Assembly (NCBI GenBank): GCA_946480605.1
Contig: CAMLKW010000070.1
Coordinates: forward strand, 1-18,174
DNA: 18,174 bases
DNA from: an uncultured Roseateles sp.
GTDB lineage: Bacteria > Pseudomonadota > Gammaproteobacteria > Burkholderiales > Burkholderiaceae
Direction of reading: 5' to 3'
Positions 7,037 to 13,872 of this stretch are shown in pieces. The notes beneath the pieces are model-generated. The model made no database searches and was not told the origin of the DNA. It saw nothing but the letters and a program-made list of their open reading frames with translations. The translations under genes and the position numbers were made by a program. How positions within the stretch are numbered: position 1 is the stretch's first letter; the number at the start of each line of letters is the position of its first letter.

Positions 7037-9201
7037 AGCACTGGATGAAAGGACTGGCCTTGGCCGCAACCCTGACCCTGGCCGCGACATCGCACGCCGC
7101 CGACGCACGCCTGCAGGCCGTCATGACGAAGCTGGACCGTGGCGAGCCCATCACGCTGGCGACCGTAGGCGGCTCCATCACGACCGGCTATGCGGCACAG
7201 CCGCCGCGCGAACGAGGCTGGGCCGCGCTGCTGGCCAAGGCGCTGGGGCCGCGCGTGAAGCTGGTCAACGCCGGCGTCAGCGGCACGGACTCGGCCGCCG
7301 GCGTGCACCGGCTGCAGGCCCAGGTGCTGGACGCCGCGCCCGACCTGGTCGTCGTCGAGTTCGGCGTCAACGATCAATGGCTGGACCCGGCCGTGCGTGG
7401 CAGCAGCTATGAAGCCCTGCTGCGCCGGCTGCTGACGGCCAAGAAGCCGCCGGCCGTCGTCGTGCTGGGCCTCACGCAACAAGGCAACCAGGCACGCGAT
7501 GCGACCGACCTGCAACTGCGGCTGGCCGCCCACCACGGCCTGACGGCGCTGGACTTTGGCGCCTGGATGCAGGCGCGCGCAGCCGCCGGCGCGGACCGCT
7601 GGGCCACGCTGCACGACGAGCCGGTGCACCCCAACGGCACGGGCCACCAGCGCATTGCGCAGGCGCTGGTCGAGACGCTGCGCGCCGCCGCCACGGGTCC
7701 TGCGACCACGACGCCCCTGCCCGCACCGCTGCACGGCCGCGCGCATGAATTCACGCGGCTGTTGATGAACGACACGCTCAAGCCTTACCAGAACAGCGGC
7801 TTCGCGCGCGGCGGCGAGGTGCACCCGGAGTGGACCGGCCAGCAGCCCGGCTGGGTCGCCACGGCCGATGACGCCGAGGCGCGCTTCCTGGTCTGGGGCA
7901 GCGAGGTCGCCGTCTTCCACGCCGAGAGCGAGCACTACCGCAACCTGGAGGCCCGCATTGACGACGGCCCCTGGGTCACGCTGCAGGGCCACGTGCCGGA
8001 GCGCAAGGGCTACCTGGGCTGGCACTACACCGTGGTGGGCCGCGACATCGAAGCAACGGCCCACCTGCTGCAGGTGCGCGTGAAGCGCGACGCCTGGGCC
8101 GGCAGCGGCCGGCCCGCCAGCCTGTTGGCCATCATGTCCGCCGGCGTCCTGCCACCTGCGCTGCGCACCAGCGCCTTCGAGCAGCAGCCGCCCAGCAACC
8201 GCATGGGCCTGATCCCCGCCGCCGACCCGCGGCTGCGCTGGGTCGGCCGCATAGCCCCCGGTCCGCTGCCGTCCACCAAGCTGCTGGTGTGGAGCGGCAG
8301 CGAGCTGCGCGCGCGCTTCACCGGCCGCGAGCTGGCGCTGGAGTTCTCGTCGACGCACTGGGGCACCAGCCACTTCACGGTCGAGATCGACGGCCGCGTG
8401 CTGCCGCTGGCCGTGCCGGGCAAGGGCATGAGCGTCTGGCGGCTGCGCGAGCCGCTGGCCGACGGCGAACACACGCTGAGGCTGCTCAAGCGCACCGAGG
8501 CGCCCATGGCCGAAGTCGCCTTCCACGGCCTGCGGCTGGCCGAGGGCGGCCGGCTGCTGGACCCGCCGCCCGCCCGGCCGCTGAAGCTGGAGTTCTACGG
8601 CGACTCCATCACCGCCGGCGCCTGCAATGGCGACGTCGATGCCGACCAGTACGACGACCTCTACTACCACGACGGCACGCGGGCCTACGGCGCGCTGACC
8701 GCTGCGAAGCTGGGCGCCGACTACGTCGGCATCGCCGTCAGCGGCATCGGCGTCACGGCCACCTTCAACGAGCTGCTGATGCCGCAGGTCTGGAACCGCT
8801 ACGCGCCGCGGCTGGATGCCGGCGTGGCCCCGCCCGATGCGCGCGCGCCGGACGTGGTGCTGGTCAACCTTGGCCAGAACGACCACGGCTTCCCCGGCAC
8901 CAAGGGCCAGCGCATCGCCGCCGACTTCGGCCCTCGCTACCTGGCCTTCGTGCGCGAACTGCGCGCGCGCTACCCGCAGGCCCGGCTCGTGCTGCTGGCC
9001 GGTGGCATGACGGCGTGGAAAGAGGAGCCTGCCATCCCGCGCGCGCTGCAACAGGCCGTTGCGACGCTGCGGGGCGAGGGCGATGCGCGCGTCTGGACCT
9101 ACACCTTCCAGGCCTTCGCCCATGCCCACCCGCGCATCGACGTGCACGCGCAAATGGCCGACGAGCTGACCCGTTTCCTGCAGACCGAGGTACTGAAATG
9201 A
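7033..9201 (+). CDS. Secreted double esterase: SGNH hydrolase fused to a CE2-like acetylesterase
   Basis: This 722-residue protein probably removes acetyl groups from polysaccharide or oligosaccharides outside the cytoplasm. A signal peptide (1-22) ends SHA-ADAR. Module 1 (about 25-225) is an SGNH hydrolase: Ser48 in GGSIT, GVND at 111-114, His199 in EPVHPNG. A beta-rich linker module follows (about 230-385). Residues about 395-513 resemble the jelly-roll domain that precedes the catalytic part of carbohydrate esterase family 2. Module 4 (517-722) is a second SGNH domain: Ser525 in YGDSITAG, GQND at 614-617, His705 in IDVHAQMADEL. The acid partner in module 1 seems to be Glu196 or Asp195, not the usual Asp three residues before His. 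The ATG overlaps the previous stop by 4 bp. The acetyl-mannan substrate is inferred from context; CE2 assignment is likely but untested. Confidence 0.85.
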   Translation: MKHWMKGLALAATLTLAATSHAADARLQAVMTKLDRGEPITLATVGGSITTGYAAQPPRERGWAALLAKALGPRVKLVNAGVSGTDSAAGVHRLQAQVLDAAPDLVVVEFGVNDQWLDPAVRGSSYEALLRRLLTAKKPPAVVVLGLTQQGNQARDATDLQLRLAAHHGLTALDFGAWMQARAAAGADRWATLHDEPVHPNGTGHQRIAQALVETLRAAATGPATTTPLPAPLHGRAHEFTRLLMNDTLKPYQNSGFARGGEVHPEWTGQQPGWVATADDAEARFLVWGSEVAVFHAESEHYRNLEARIDDGPWVTLQGHVPERKGYLGWHYTVVGRDIEATAHLLQVRVKRDAWAGSGRPASLLAIMSAGVLPPALRTSAFEQQPPSNRMGLIPAADPRLRWVGRIAPGPLPSTKLLVWSGSELRARFTGRELALEFSSTHWGTSHFTVEIDGRVLPLAVPGKGMSVWRLREPLADGEHTLRLLKRTEAPMAEVAFHGLRLAEGGRLLDPPPARPLKLEFYGDSITAGACNGDVDADQYDDLYYHDGTRAYGALTAAKLGADYVGIAVSGIGVTATFNELLMPQVWNRYAPRLDAGVAPPDARAPDVVLVNLGQNDHGFPGTKGQRIAADFGPRYLAFVRELRARYPQARLVLLAGGMTAWKEEPAIPRALQQAVATLRGEGDARVWTYTFQAFAHAHPRIDVHAQMADELTRFLQTEVLK

Positions 9202-10406
9202 CGACACCCGACATGCGCCGGCCCGATGCGCTGTGGGCCCACATGCGCCACACGCTGGCCTTCTACGCGCCACGCGTGATGGACCCGTCCGGCGGCTGCT
9301 TCCAGTTCTTCAAGGACGACGGCACGGTCTACGACCGCCGCACCCGCCACCTGGTCAGCAGCACGCGCTTCGTGTTCAACCATGCGCTGGCCTGGCGCTG
9401 GTTTGGCGGCGCCACGGCCGACGTGGCGCACGCGCTGGCCTTCGTCAACACGGCCCACGCGCAACCGCAAGGCGGCTACGCCTGGGTGCTGGACTGGCAC
9501 GACGGCCAGGCGCGGGTCACCGACGGCACCAACCACTGCTACGGCCTGGCCTTCGTGCTGCTGGCCCACGCGCACGCGGCCGAGGCCGGCGTGGCCGGCA
9601 CGCGCGAGGGCATCGCGGCCACCTTCGCGCTGATGGAGCAGCGCTTCTGGGAGCCGGCCCACGGCCTGTACGCCGACGAGGCCACGCCCGATTGGCAGGT
9701 CGGCTCGTACCGCGGCCAGAACGCCAACATGCACGCCTGCGAGGCCATGCTGGCCGCCCACGCCGCCACAGGCGAGGCGCGCTACCTTGAGCGTGCGCTG
9801 ACGCTGGCGACCTCCATCGCGCAGCGCCAGGCCGCACTGGCCGACGGCCTGGTCTGGGAGCACTACCACCCCGACTGGACGCCCGACTGGGACTACAACC
9901 GCGACGACAAGACCAACATCTTCCGGCCCTGGGGTTTCCAGACCGGCCACCTCACCGAGTGGGCCAAGCTGCTGCTGATGCTGGACCGCCGCCTGGGTGA
10001 TGCGGCGCCTGATTGGCTGGTGCCGACCGCGCGCCACTTCTTCGACACCGCCATGCAGCGCGGCTGGGACGCCACGCATGGCGGCCTCGTCTACGGCTTC
10101 GCGCCGGATGGCGAAGTGTGCGATGCCGACAAGTATTTCTGGGTGCAGGCCGAGAGCCTGGCCGCCGCCGCGTGGCTGGCCGTCCGCACCGGCGACGACG
10201 CCTACTGGCGGTGGTACGACCGGATCTGGGCCTATGCCTGGCAGCACTTCGTGGACCACGAGCACGGCGCCTGGTATCGCATCCTGGCACCCGACAACGC
10301 CAAGCTCACCGACGAGAAAAGCCCCGCCGGCAAGACCGACTACCACACGATGGGCGCCTGCCAGGACGTGCTGGCCGCACTGGGCGTGCAGCCACCCGCC
10401 CGATAA
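9198..10406 (+). CDS. AGE-family sugar isomerase, probable D-mannose isomerase (YihS-like)
   Basis: This 402-residue protein is a second AGE-superfamily enzyme but clearly of another subfamily than the one at 5810. Histidines sit at 179 (QNANMHACEAML), 251 (FQTGHLTEW) and 383 (TDYHTMGACQDVL), close to the positions I recall for Escherichia coli YihS (176, 248, 383). Other typical segments are FKDDGTVYDRRTRHLVSSTR near the N-terminus and YFWVQAESLAAA. Bacterial mannose isomerases (EC 5.3.1.7) of this type interconvert mannose and fructose. No signal peptide is present. In this operon it would convert mannose released by the beta-mannosidase to fructose. The start overlaps the esterase stop as ATGA, with GAGG seven bases upstream. 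Activity on sulphoquinovose-type sugars or lyxose cannot be excluded. Confidence 0.85.
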   Translation: MTTPDMRRPDALWAHMRHTLAFYAPRVMDPSGGCFQFFKDDGTVYDRRTRHLVSSTRFVFNHALAWRWFGGATADVAHALAFVNTAHAQPQGGYAWVLDWHDGQARVTDGTNHCYGLAFVLLAHAHAAEAGVAGTREGIAATFALMEQRFWEPAHGLYADEATPDWQVGSYRGQNANMHACEAMLAAHAATGEARYLERALTLATSIAQRQAALADGLVWEHYHPDWTPDWDYNRDDKTNIFRPWGFQTGHLTEWAKLLLMLDRRLGDAAPDWLVPTARHFFDTAMQRGWDATHGGLVYGFAPDGEVCDADKYFWVQAESLAAAAWLAVRTGDDAYWRWYDRIWAYAWQHFVDHEHGAWYRILAPDNAKLTDEKSPAGKTDYHTMGACQDVLAALGVQPPAR

Positions 10407-10423
10407 CCAAGGAGACAAGAAGC

Positions 10424-11434
10424 ATGAAGACCCTGACAGTCGCCGCCCTGCTGGCAGCCACCTTCGCGGCGCAGGCCGCGCCGCCCCAGCTCGCATGGCG
10501 CGGCATCAGCCTGTCCAGCGCCGAATGGGGCGAGAAGCTGCCCTTCCCCGGCACCTACGGCAAGGACTACGTCTACCCCAGCGTCGCCAGCACGGCCTAC
10601 TACCAGGCCCAGGGCATGAACCTGATGCGCATCGCCTTCCGCTGGGAGCGCCTGCAGCCCGTGCTGATGGGCGAGCTGGACGCCACCGAGCTGGCCCGGC
10701 TGCGCGAGTTCGTTGACGGCACGACCGCCCGCGGTCTGCACGTGCTGCTGGACCCGCACAACTACGCCGCCTACCGGGGCCACCATGTCGGCAAGCCCGA
10801 GGTACCCTTCGCCGCCTTCGCCGACTTCTGGCGCCGCCTGGCGCTGCAGTTCAAGGACAACCCCAAGGTGCAGTTCGGCCTCGTCAACGAACCGCGCGAA
10901 ATGCCGACCGAGACCTGGGGTGAGGCCGCCCAACAGGCGGTCAACGCCATCCGCGCAGCGGGCGCGAAGAACCTCATCACGCTGCCCGGCAACGGCTACA
11001 CCGGCGCTTGGAGCTGGTTCGAGAGCACCTGGTACGGCACGCCCAACGCCGAGGTCATGGGCAAGGTCCGCGACCCGCTGGACCACATGGTGTTCGAGGT
11101 CCACCAGTACTTCGACAAGGACGGCTCGGGCACGAACACCGAGTGCGTCAGCCCCACCATCGGCGTCGAGCGGCTGCAGCGCTTCACGGACTGGCTGCGC
11201 AAGCACAAGCGCCGCGCGCTGCTGGGCGAACTGGGCGGCGGCGCCAATGCGGTCTGCGAACAGGCCGTGCGCGGCGCGCTGGAGCATCTGAAGGCCAATG
11301 CCGACGTCTGGACCGGCTGGCTGTGGTGGGCGGGCGGCCCGACCTGGGGCGACTACTTCCTGTCGCTGGAGCCAGGTGCCGACGGCAAGGACAAGCCGCA
11401 GATGCGCTGGCTGCAGCCTTACCTGAAGGACTGA
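10424..11434 (+). CDS. Secreted GH5 endo-beta-glucanase (subfamily 5-like)
   Basis: This 336-residue secreted hydrolase should cut beta-1,4-glucan or glucomannan internally (cellulase, EC 3.2.1.4, possibly with mannan-side activity). The signal peptide ends TFAAQA-APPQ (about residues 1-18). GH5 catalytic residues are acid/base Glu156 in VNEPR and nucleophile Glu269 in LLGELGGG; His227 in FEVHQYFD is also conserved. The segment HQYFDKDGSGTNTECVSPTI and the cysteines 241 and 278 resemble GH5 subfamily 5 endoglucanases. There is no carbohydrate-binding module. AAGGAGA around 10409-10415 is a strong ribosome binding site and the only long spacer inside the operon (17 bp). The gene is the last of the operon and its 3' end overlaps the convergent acetyltransferase by 16 bp. 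No terminator is visible. Confidence 0.92.
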   Translation: MKTLTVAALLAATFAAQAAPPQLAWRGISLSSAEWGEKLPFPGTYGKDYVYPSVASTAYYQAQGMNLMRIAFRWERLQPVLMGELDATELARLREFVDGTTARGLHVLLDPHNYAAYRGHHVGKPEVPFAAFADFWRRLALQFKDNPKVQFGLVNEPREMPTETWGEAAQQAVNAIRAAGAKNLITLPGNGYTGAWSWFESTWYGTPNAEVMGKVRDPLDHMVFEVHQYFDKDGSGTNTECVSPTIGVERLQRFTDWLRKHKRRALLGELGGGANAVCEQAVRGALEHLKANADVWTGWLWWAGGPTWGDYFLSLEPGADGKDKPQMRWLQPYLKD

Positions 11435-11940
11435 GTCATGAAGCGGGCCTCTGCGCCAAAGCTGGCCAGCTTGGCCCGCAGTGGCGCCGTCAGCGACGCC
11501 GGCTCGGCAAAGCCCTGGCGCTGCCAGTAAGGCACCGAGCCCTGCACGGCCACCAGACCCATGCGCGCCAGGCCCAGCGCGCGAGCGCTGTCGGTCAGTC
11601 GGGCCAGCAGGCGTGAAGCCAGGCCCAGCGAACGGGCCTCGGGCGCGACGGCCAGGTCGTGAAGGTACAGCAGCGTGGGTGACGCGGGCCGCTCGCAGTG
11701 CAGCGCATCCAGCGCCGGCAAGGTGACCTCGCAGACAGGCAGACTGACTGCATAGGCCAGCGGCGCGCCGTCGTCGTCCCGGCGCACCAGCCAGCAGCAG
11801 CCCAGGCCGTCCGTCACGGCCAGCTTGGCGGCGAAGGCTTCGCGACGCTCCAAAAAGCCGACGCCGTAGCAGCGCTGTTGCAGCGCCAGTACGGCGTCGA
11901 GATCGGCTGGAGTCATCGCGTGCAGTTGCACGCGATCCAT
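11419..11940 (-). CDS. GNAT-family N-acetyltransferase
   Basis: This 173-residue protein has the GNAT fold: a short N-terminal strand-helix (VQLHAMTPADLDAVLALQQRCY), the core strand LLYLHDLAVAPEARSLGLAS with the acetyl-CoA pyrophosphate loop (RSLGLA, about residues 106-111), and a C-terminal VPYWQRQGF motif. It transfers acetyl from acetyl-CoA to an unknown amine. The start ATG at 11940 lies six bases after the rhlE stop, so the two are probably co-transcribed. Its stop lies within the last codons of the convergent GH5 gene. A link to RNA or ribosomal protein acetylation would be speculation. Confidence 0.88.
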   Translation of the reverse strand: MDRVQLHAMTPADLDAVLALQQRCYGVGFLERREAFAAKLAVTDGLGCCWLVRRDDDGAPLAYAVSLPVCEVTLPALDALHCERPASPTLLYLHDLAVAPEARSLGLASRLLARLTDSARALGLARMGLVAVQGSVPYWQRQGFAEPASLTAPLRAKLASFGAEARFMTQSFR

Positions 11941-11946
11941 CGGCTG

Positions 11947-13557
11947 TCAGCGGCCGAAGCCGCCCTTGCGCGGGCCGCCGGGTCCGCGGCGCTCGCCACC
12001 GAAGGACGGACGGTCGCCGCCAAACGAGGGCTTGCCGCCGGCGTTGAACGCCGGACGGTCGCCACGCGGCTGGAAGCCGCGGTTGTCCTGGCGCGGCTGG
12101 AAGCCACGACCCTCGCCGCGCGGCGCGAAGCCACGGTCGTCACGGGGCTGGAAGCCGCGATCCTCGCGAGGGGCAAAGCCGCGCTCATCGCCACGCGGCT
12201 GGAAGCCGTCCTGGCGCGGCGCGAAGCCACGGTCCTGGCCGAAAGGCTTGCCGCCGCCATGGAAGGGGCGGCCGCCGTCTTCACGACGGAACGGCTTGTT
12301 GCCGAAACCGGGACGGCCGCCACCGAAGTGGCCGCGCGGACCGCGGTCGTCGAACGAACCGGCCGGACGCGGCGGGAAGATGCGCGGCTCCTGGGTCTTG
12401 GGCTCCAGGCCGGAGATGTGCGAGACCGGGATGGTCTGCGTCGTGAACTGCTGGATGCGGCGGATCATGGACACGTCATCGCGCAGGCCCAGCGTGATCG
12501 CCAGGCCACTGCGACCCGCACGGCCGGTTCTGCCGATACGGTGGACGTAGTCCTCGGCCTTCATCGGCAGGCCGTAGTTGATGACGTGGCTGATGGTCGG
12601 CACGTCGATGCCGCGGGCCGCGACATCGGTGGCCACCAGCACCTTCAGGTCGCCGCGGCGCAGGCCCATCAGCACGCGGTTGCGCTTGCCTTGCGGCATG
12701 GCGCCGTGCAGCGGGGCGACGGCGTGGCCGATCTCGGCCAGGCGCTCGGCCAGCCAGTCGGCGTCGCGCTGCGTGCTGGTGAAGACGACGGCCTGGTCCA
12801 GCTCCGGCGTGGCCAGGATGGCTTCCAGCAGCTGGTCCTTGTGGTGGGGGTTGTCGGCCCAGTGCAGGCGCTGCTCGATGTTCTCGTGCGTGTCGGTGTG
12901 CGACGCGACCTCGATGCGCTGCGGGTCCTTCAGCAGCTGCTGCGCCAGGCGGCCCACGTGGCCAGCGAACGTGGCGCTGAACATCACGGTCTGCTTGGTC
13001 TCGGGCGTGTGGCTGGTCACGACGTTGATGTCGTCGATGAAGCCCATGTCCAGCATGCGGTCGGCCTCGTCCAGCACCAGCATCTCGACGTTGGACAGCA
13101 CGCACTTGCCGCTGGCCAGGTGGTCCAGCAGGCGGCCGGGCGTGGCGATCAGGATATCCAGCGGGCCGGTCAGCTGGCGGATCTGCAGCGGGTAGGGCAT
13201 GCCGCCCAGCACGGTGGCGACCTTCAGGCCGGGGATGTGGCGGCCGTAGGTCTGGGCGGCCTTGCTGACCTGCATGGCCAGCTCGCGGGTGGGGGCCAGC
13301 ACCAGCACGCGCGGGCCGTAGATGACGCCCTTCTCGCGGCGCTTGGTGTTGTCGCCACGCGAGGCGAGGATCTTCTCCAGCGCGGGCAGGATGAAGGCGG
13401 CCGTCTTGCCCGAGCCGGTGCGCGACGAGACCATCAGGTCCTTGTTCGCAAGTGCCGCCGGAATGGCTTGCGCCTGCACGTCGGTGGCGTTCTCGTAGCC
13501 GGCATCCTTGACGGCTTGCAGCACGGTGGGGCTCAGGCCCAGGGTCTCGAAACTCAT
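11947..13557 (-). CDS. rhlE: ATP-dependent DEAD-box RNA helicase, RhlE type
   Basis: This 536-residue RNA helicase carries the full motif set: Q motif near residues 1-28, Walker A SRTGSGKT with Lys51, PTRELAMQ, TPGRLLDHL, DEAD at 163-166, SATF, ATDVAARGID, and HRIGRTGRAG starting at His339. The core ends near residue 375. About 160 residues of Gly/Arg/Phe/Pro-rich tail follow, with repeated GFQPR and GFAPR units, likely an RNA-binding low-complexity extension. RhlE helps ribosome assembly, RNA decay and growth in the cold. I chose ATG 13557 because MSFETLGLSP is the usual RhlE N-terminus; an in-frame ATG at 13572 would add MKERT. Both have weak ribosome binding sites. The leader contains a hairpin. 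Confidence 0.95.
   Translation of the reverse strand: MSFETLGLSPTVLQAVKDAGYENATDVQAQAIPAALANKDLMVSSRTGSGKTAAFILPALEKILASRGDNTKRREKGVIYGPRVLVLAPTRELAMQVSKAAQTYGRHIPGLKVATVLGGMPYPLQIRQLTGPLDILIATPGRLLDHLASGKCVLSNVEMLVLDEADRMLDMGFIDDINVVTSHTPETKQTVMFSATFAGHVGRLAQQLLKDPQRIEVASHTDTHENIEQRLHWADNPHHKDQLLEAILATPELDQAVVFTSTQRDADWLAERLAEIGHAVAPLHGAMPQGKRNRVLMGLRRGDLKVLVATDVAARGIDVPTISHVINYGLPMKAEDYVHRIGRTGRAGRSGLAITLGLRDDVSMIRRIQQFTTQTIPVSHISGLEPKTQEPRIFPPRPAGSFDDRGPRGHFGGGRPGFGNKPFRREDGGRPFHGGGKPFGQDRGFAPRQDGFQPRGDERGFAPREDRGFQPRDDRGFAPRGEGRGFQPRQDNRGFQPRGDRPAFNAGGKPSFGGDRPSFGGERRGPGGPRKGGFGR
12060..12240 (-). repeat. Imperfect tandem repeats coding the RhlE tail
   Basis: On the plus strand the 11-mer GGCTGGAAGCC occurs four times in this stretch and alternates with related GGCGCGAAGCC copies. 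They encode GFQPR and GFAPR units spaced by acidic residues (DDR, GDE, RED). Spacing between units varies from about 9 to 17 codons. The repeats correspond to about residues 440-500 of the helicase. Such repeats can change copy number by slippage or recombination. Confidence 0.75.
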
Positions 13558-13607
13558 CGTTCGTTCTTTCATTCGGAGTCACGCCGCGCGAATGCAAACG
13601 CGCAGCG

Positions 13608-13632
13608 CCGAGGGGCATTGCAAGCCCTTCGG
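13608..13632 (-). promoter_or_regulatory. Hairpin in the rhlE 5' leader
   Basis: Read on the minus strand, the arms are CCGAAGGGC and GCCCCTCGG around the loop TTGCAAT: eight of nine positions pair, with one A-C mismatch. It lies about 50 bases upstream of the rhlE start. Leader structures in helicase mRNAs can mediate temperature or self-control, but this role is only inferred. Confidence 0.4.
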
Positions 13633-13809
13633 AATCACATAAGTCGCTGGGAGATAGATCAGCTCGCGTCGTGCGGCTCGGGCAAGTACTTCAGCCCGGG
13701 TGCGGCGCGGGGGAACAATCAGTCAAAGCGACGGCTTCATCGCCGCCGACCGATCCGTGTTCGGAGTCCGATTCGAATGATCGAACGAGGTCAGAGGAGA
13801 CGTGGAACA

Positions 13810-13826
13810 CCTGGGGCAGCCCCAGG
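13810..13826. terminator. Strong hairpin downstream of the S8 protease gene (possible terminator)
   Basis: CCTGGGGCAGCCCCAGG is a perfect inverted repeat with seven-base arms. On the minus strand it begins about 47 bases past the protease stop codon, a usual place for a terminator. No T-run follows on either strand, so it is not a standard Rho-independent terminator; it may protect the 3' end or be a protein-binding site. Confidence 0.35.
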
Positions 13827-13872
13827 CGAAGCCGCGACTGTAGCATCGTTCAGGGTTTTCACCAAGCGCCTG

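Larger units (their letters stand above)
13558..13872. other. Non-coding gap upstream of rhlE, with leader hairpins
   Basis: This 315-bp gap lies between the S8 protease stop and the rhlE start, both on the minus strand. No convincing gene or RNA gene is seen. It should hold the rhlE promoter; TTGACT on the minus strand near 13720-13725 could be a -35 but no good -10 follows. It contains a 9-bp-arm hairpin at 13608-13632 and a perfect palindrome at 13810-13826. The protease's own transcription end is presumably also here. Confidence 0.5.

Noticed and set aside
6979..9273. 764-codon open frame on the minus strand opposite the double esterase
   Set aside because: No recognisable motifs and antisense to a gene with two complete esterase active sites; typical shadow in high-GC DNA.
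12060..12240. Repeat array as a possible CRISPR or non-coding repeat
   Set aside because: Units are in frame, irregularly spaced and encode the GFQPR/GFAPR tail of RhlE; there are no unique spacers of constant length.
13573..13860. tRNA or small gene in the gap upstream of rhlE
   Set aside because: No cloverleaf arms or CCA end could be assembled, and the short frames have no ribosome binding site or recognisable product.
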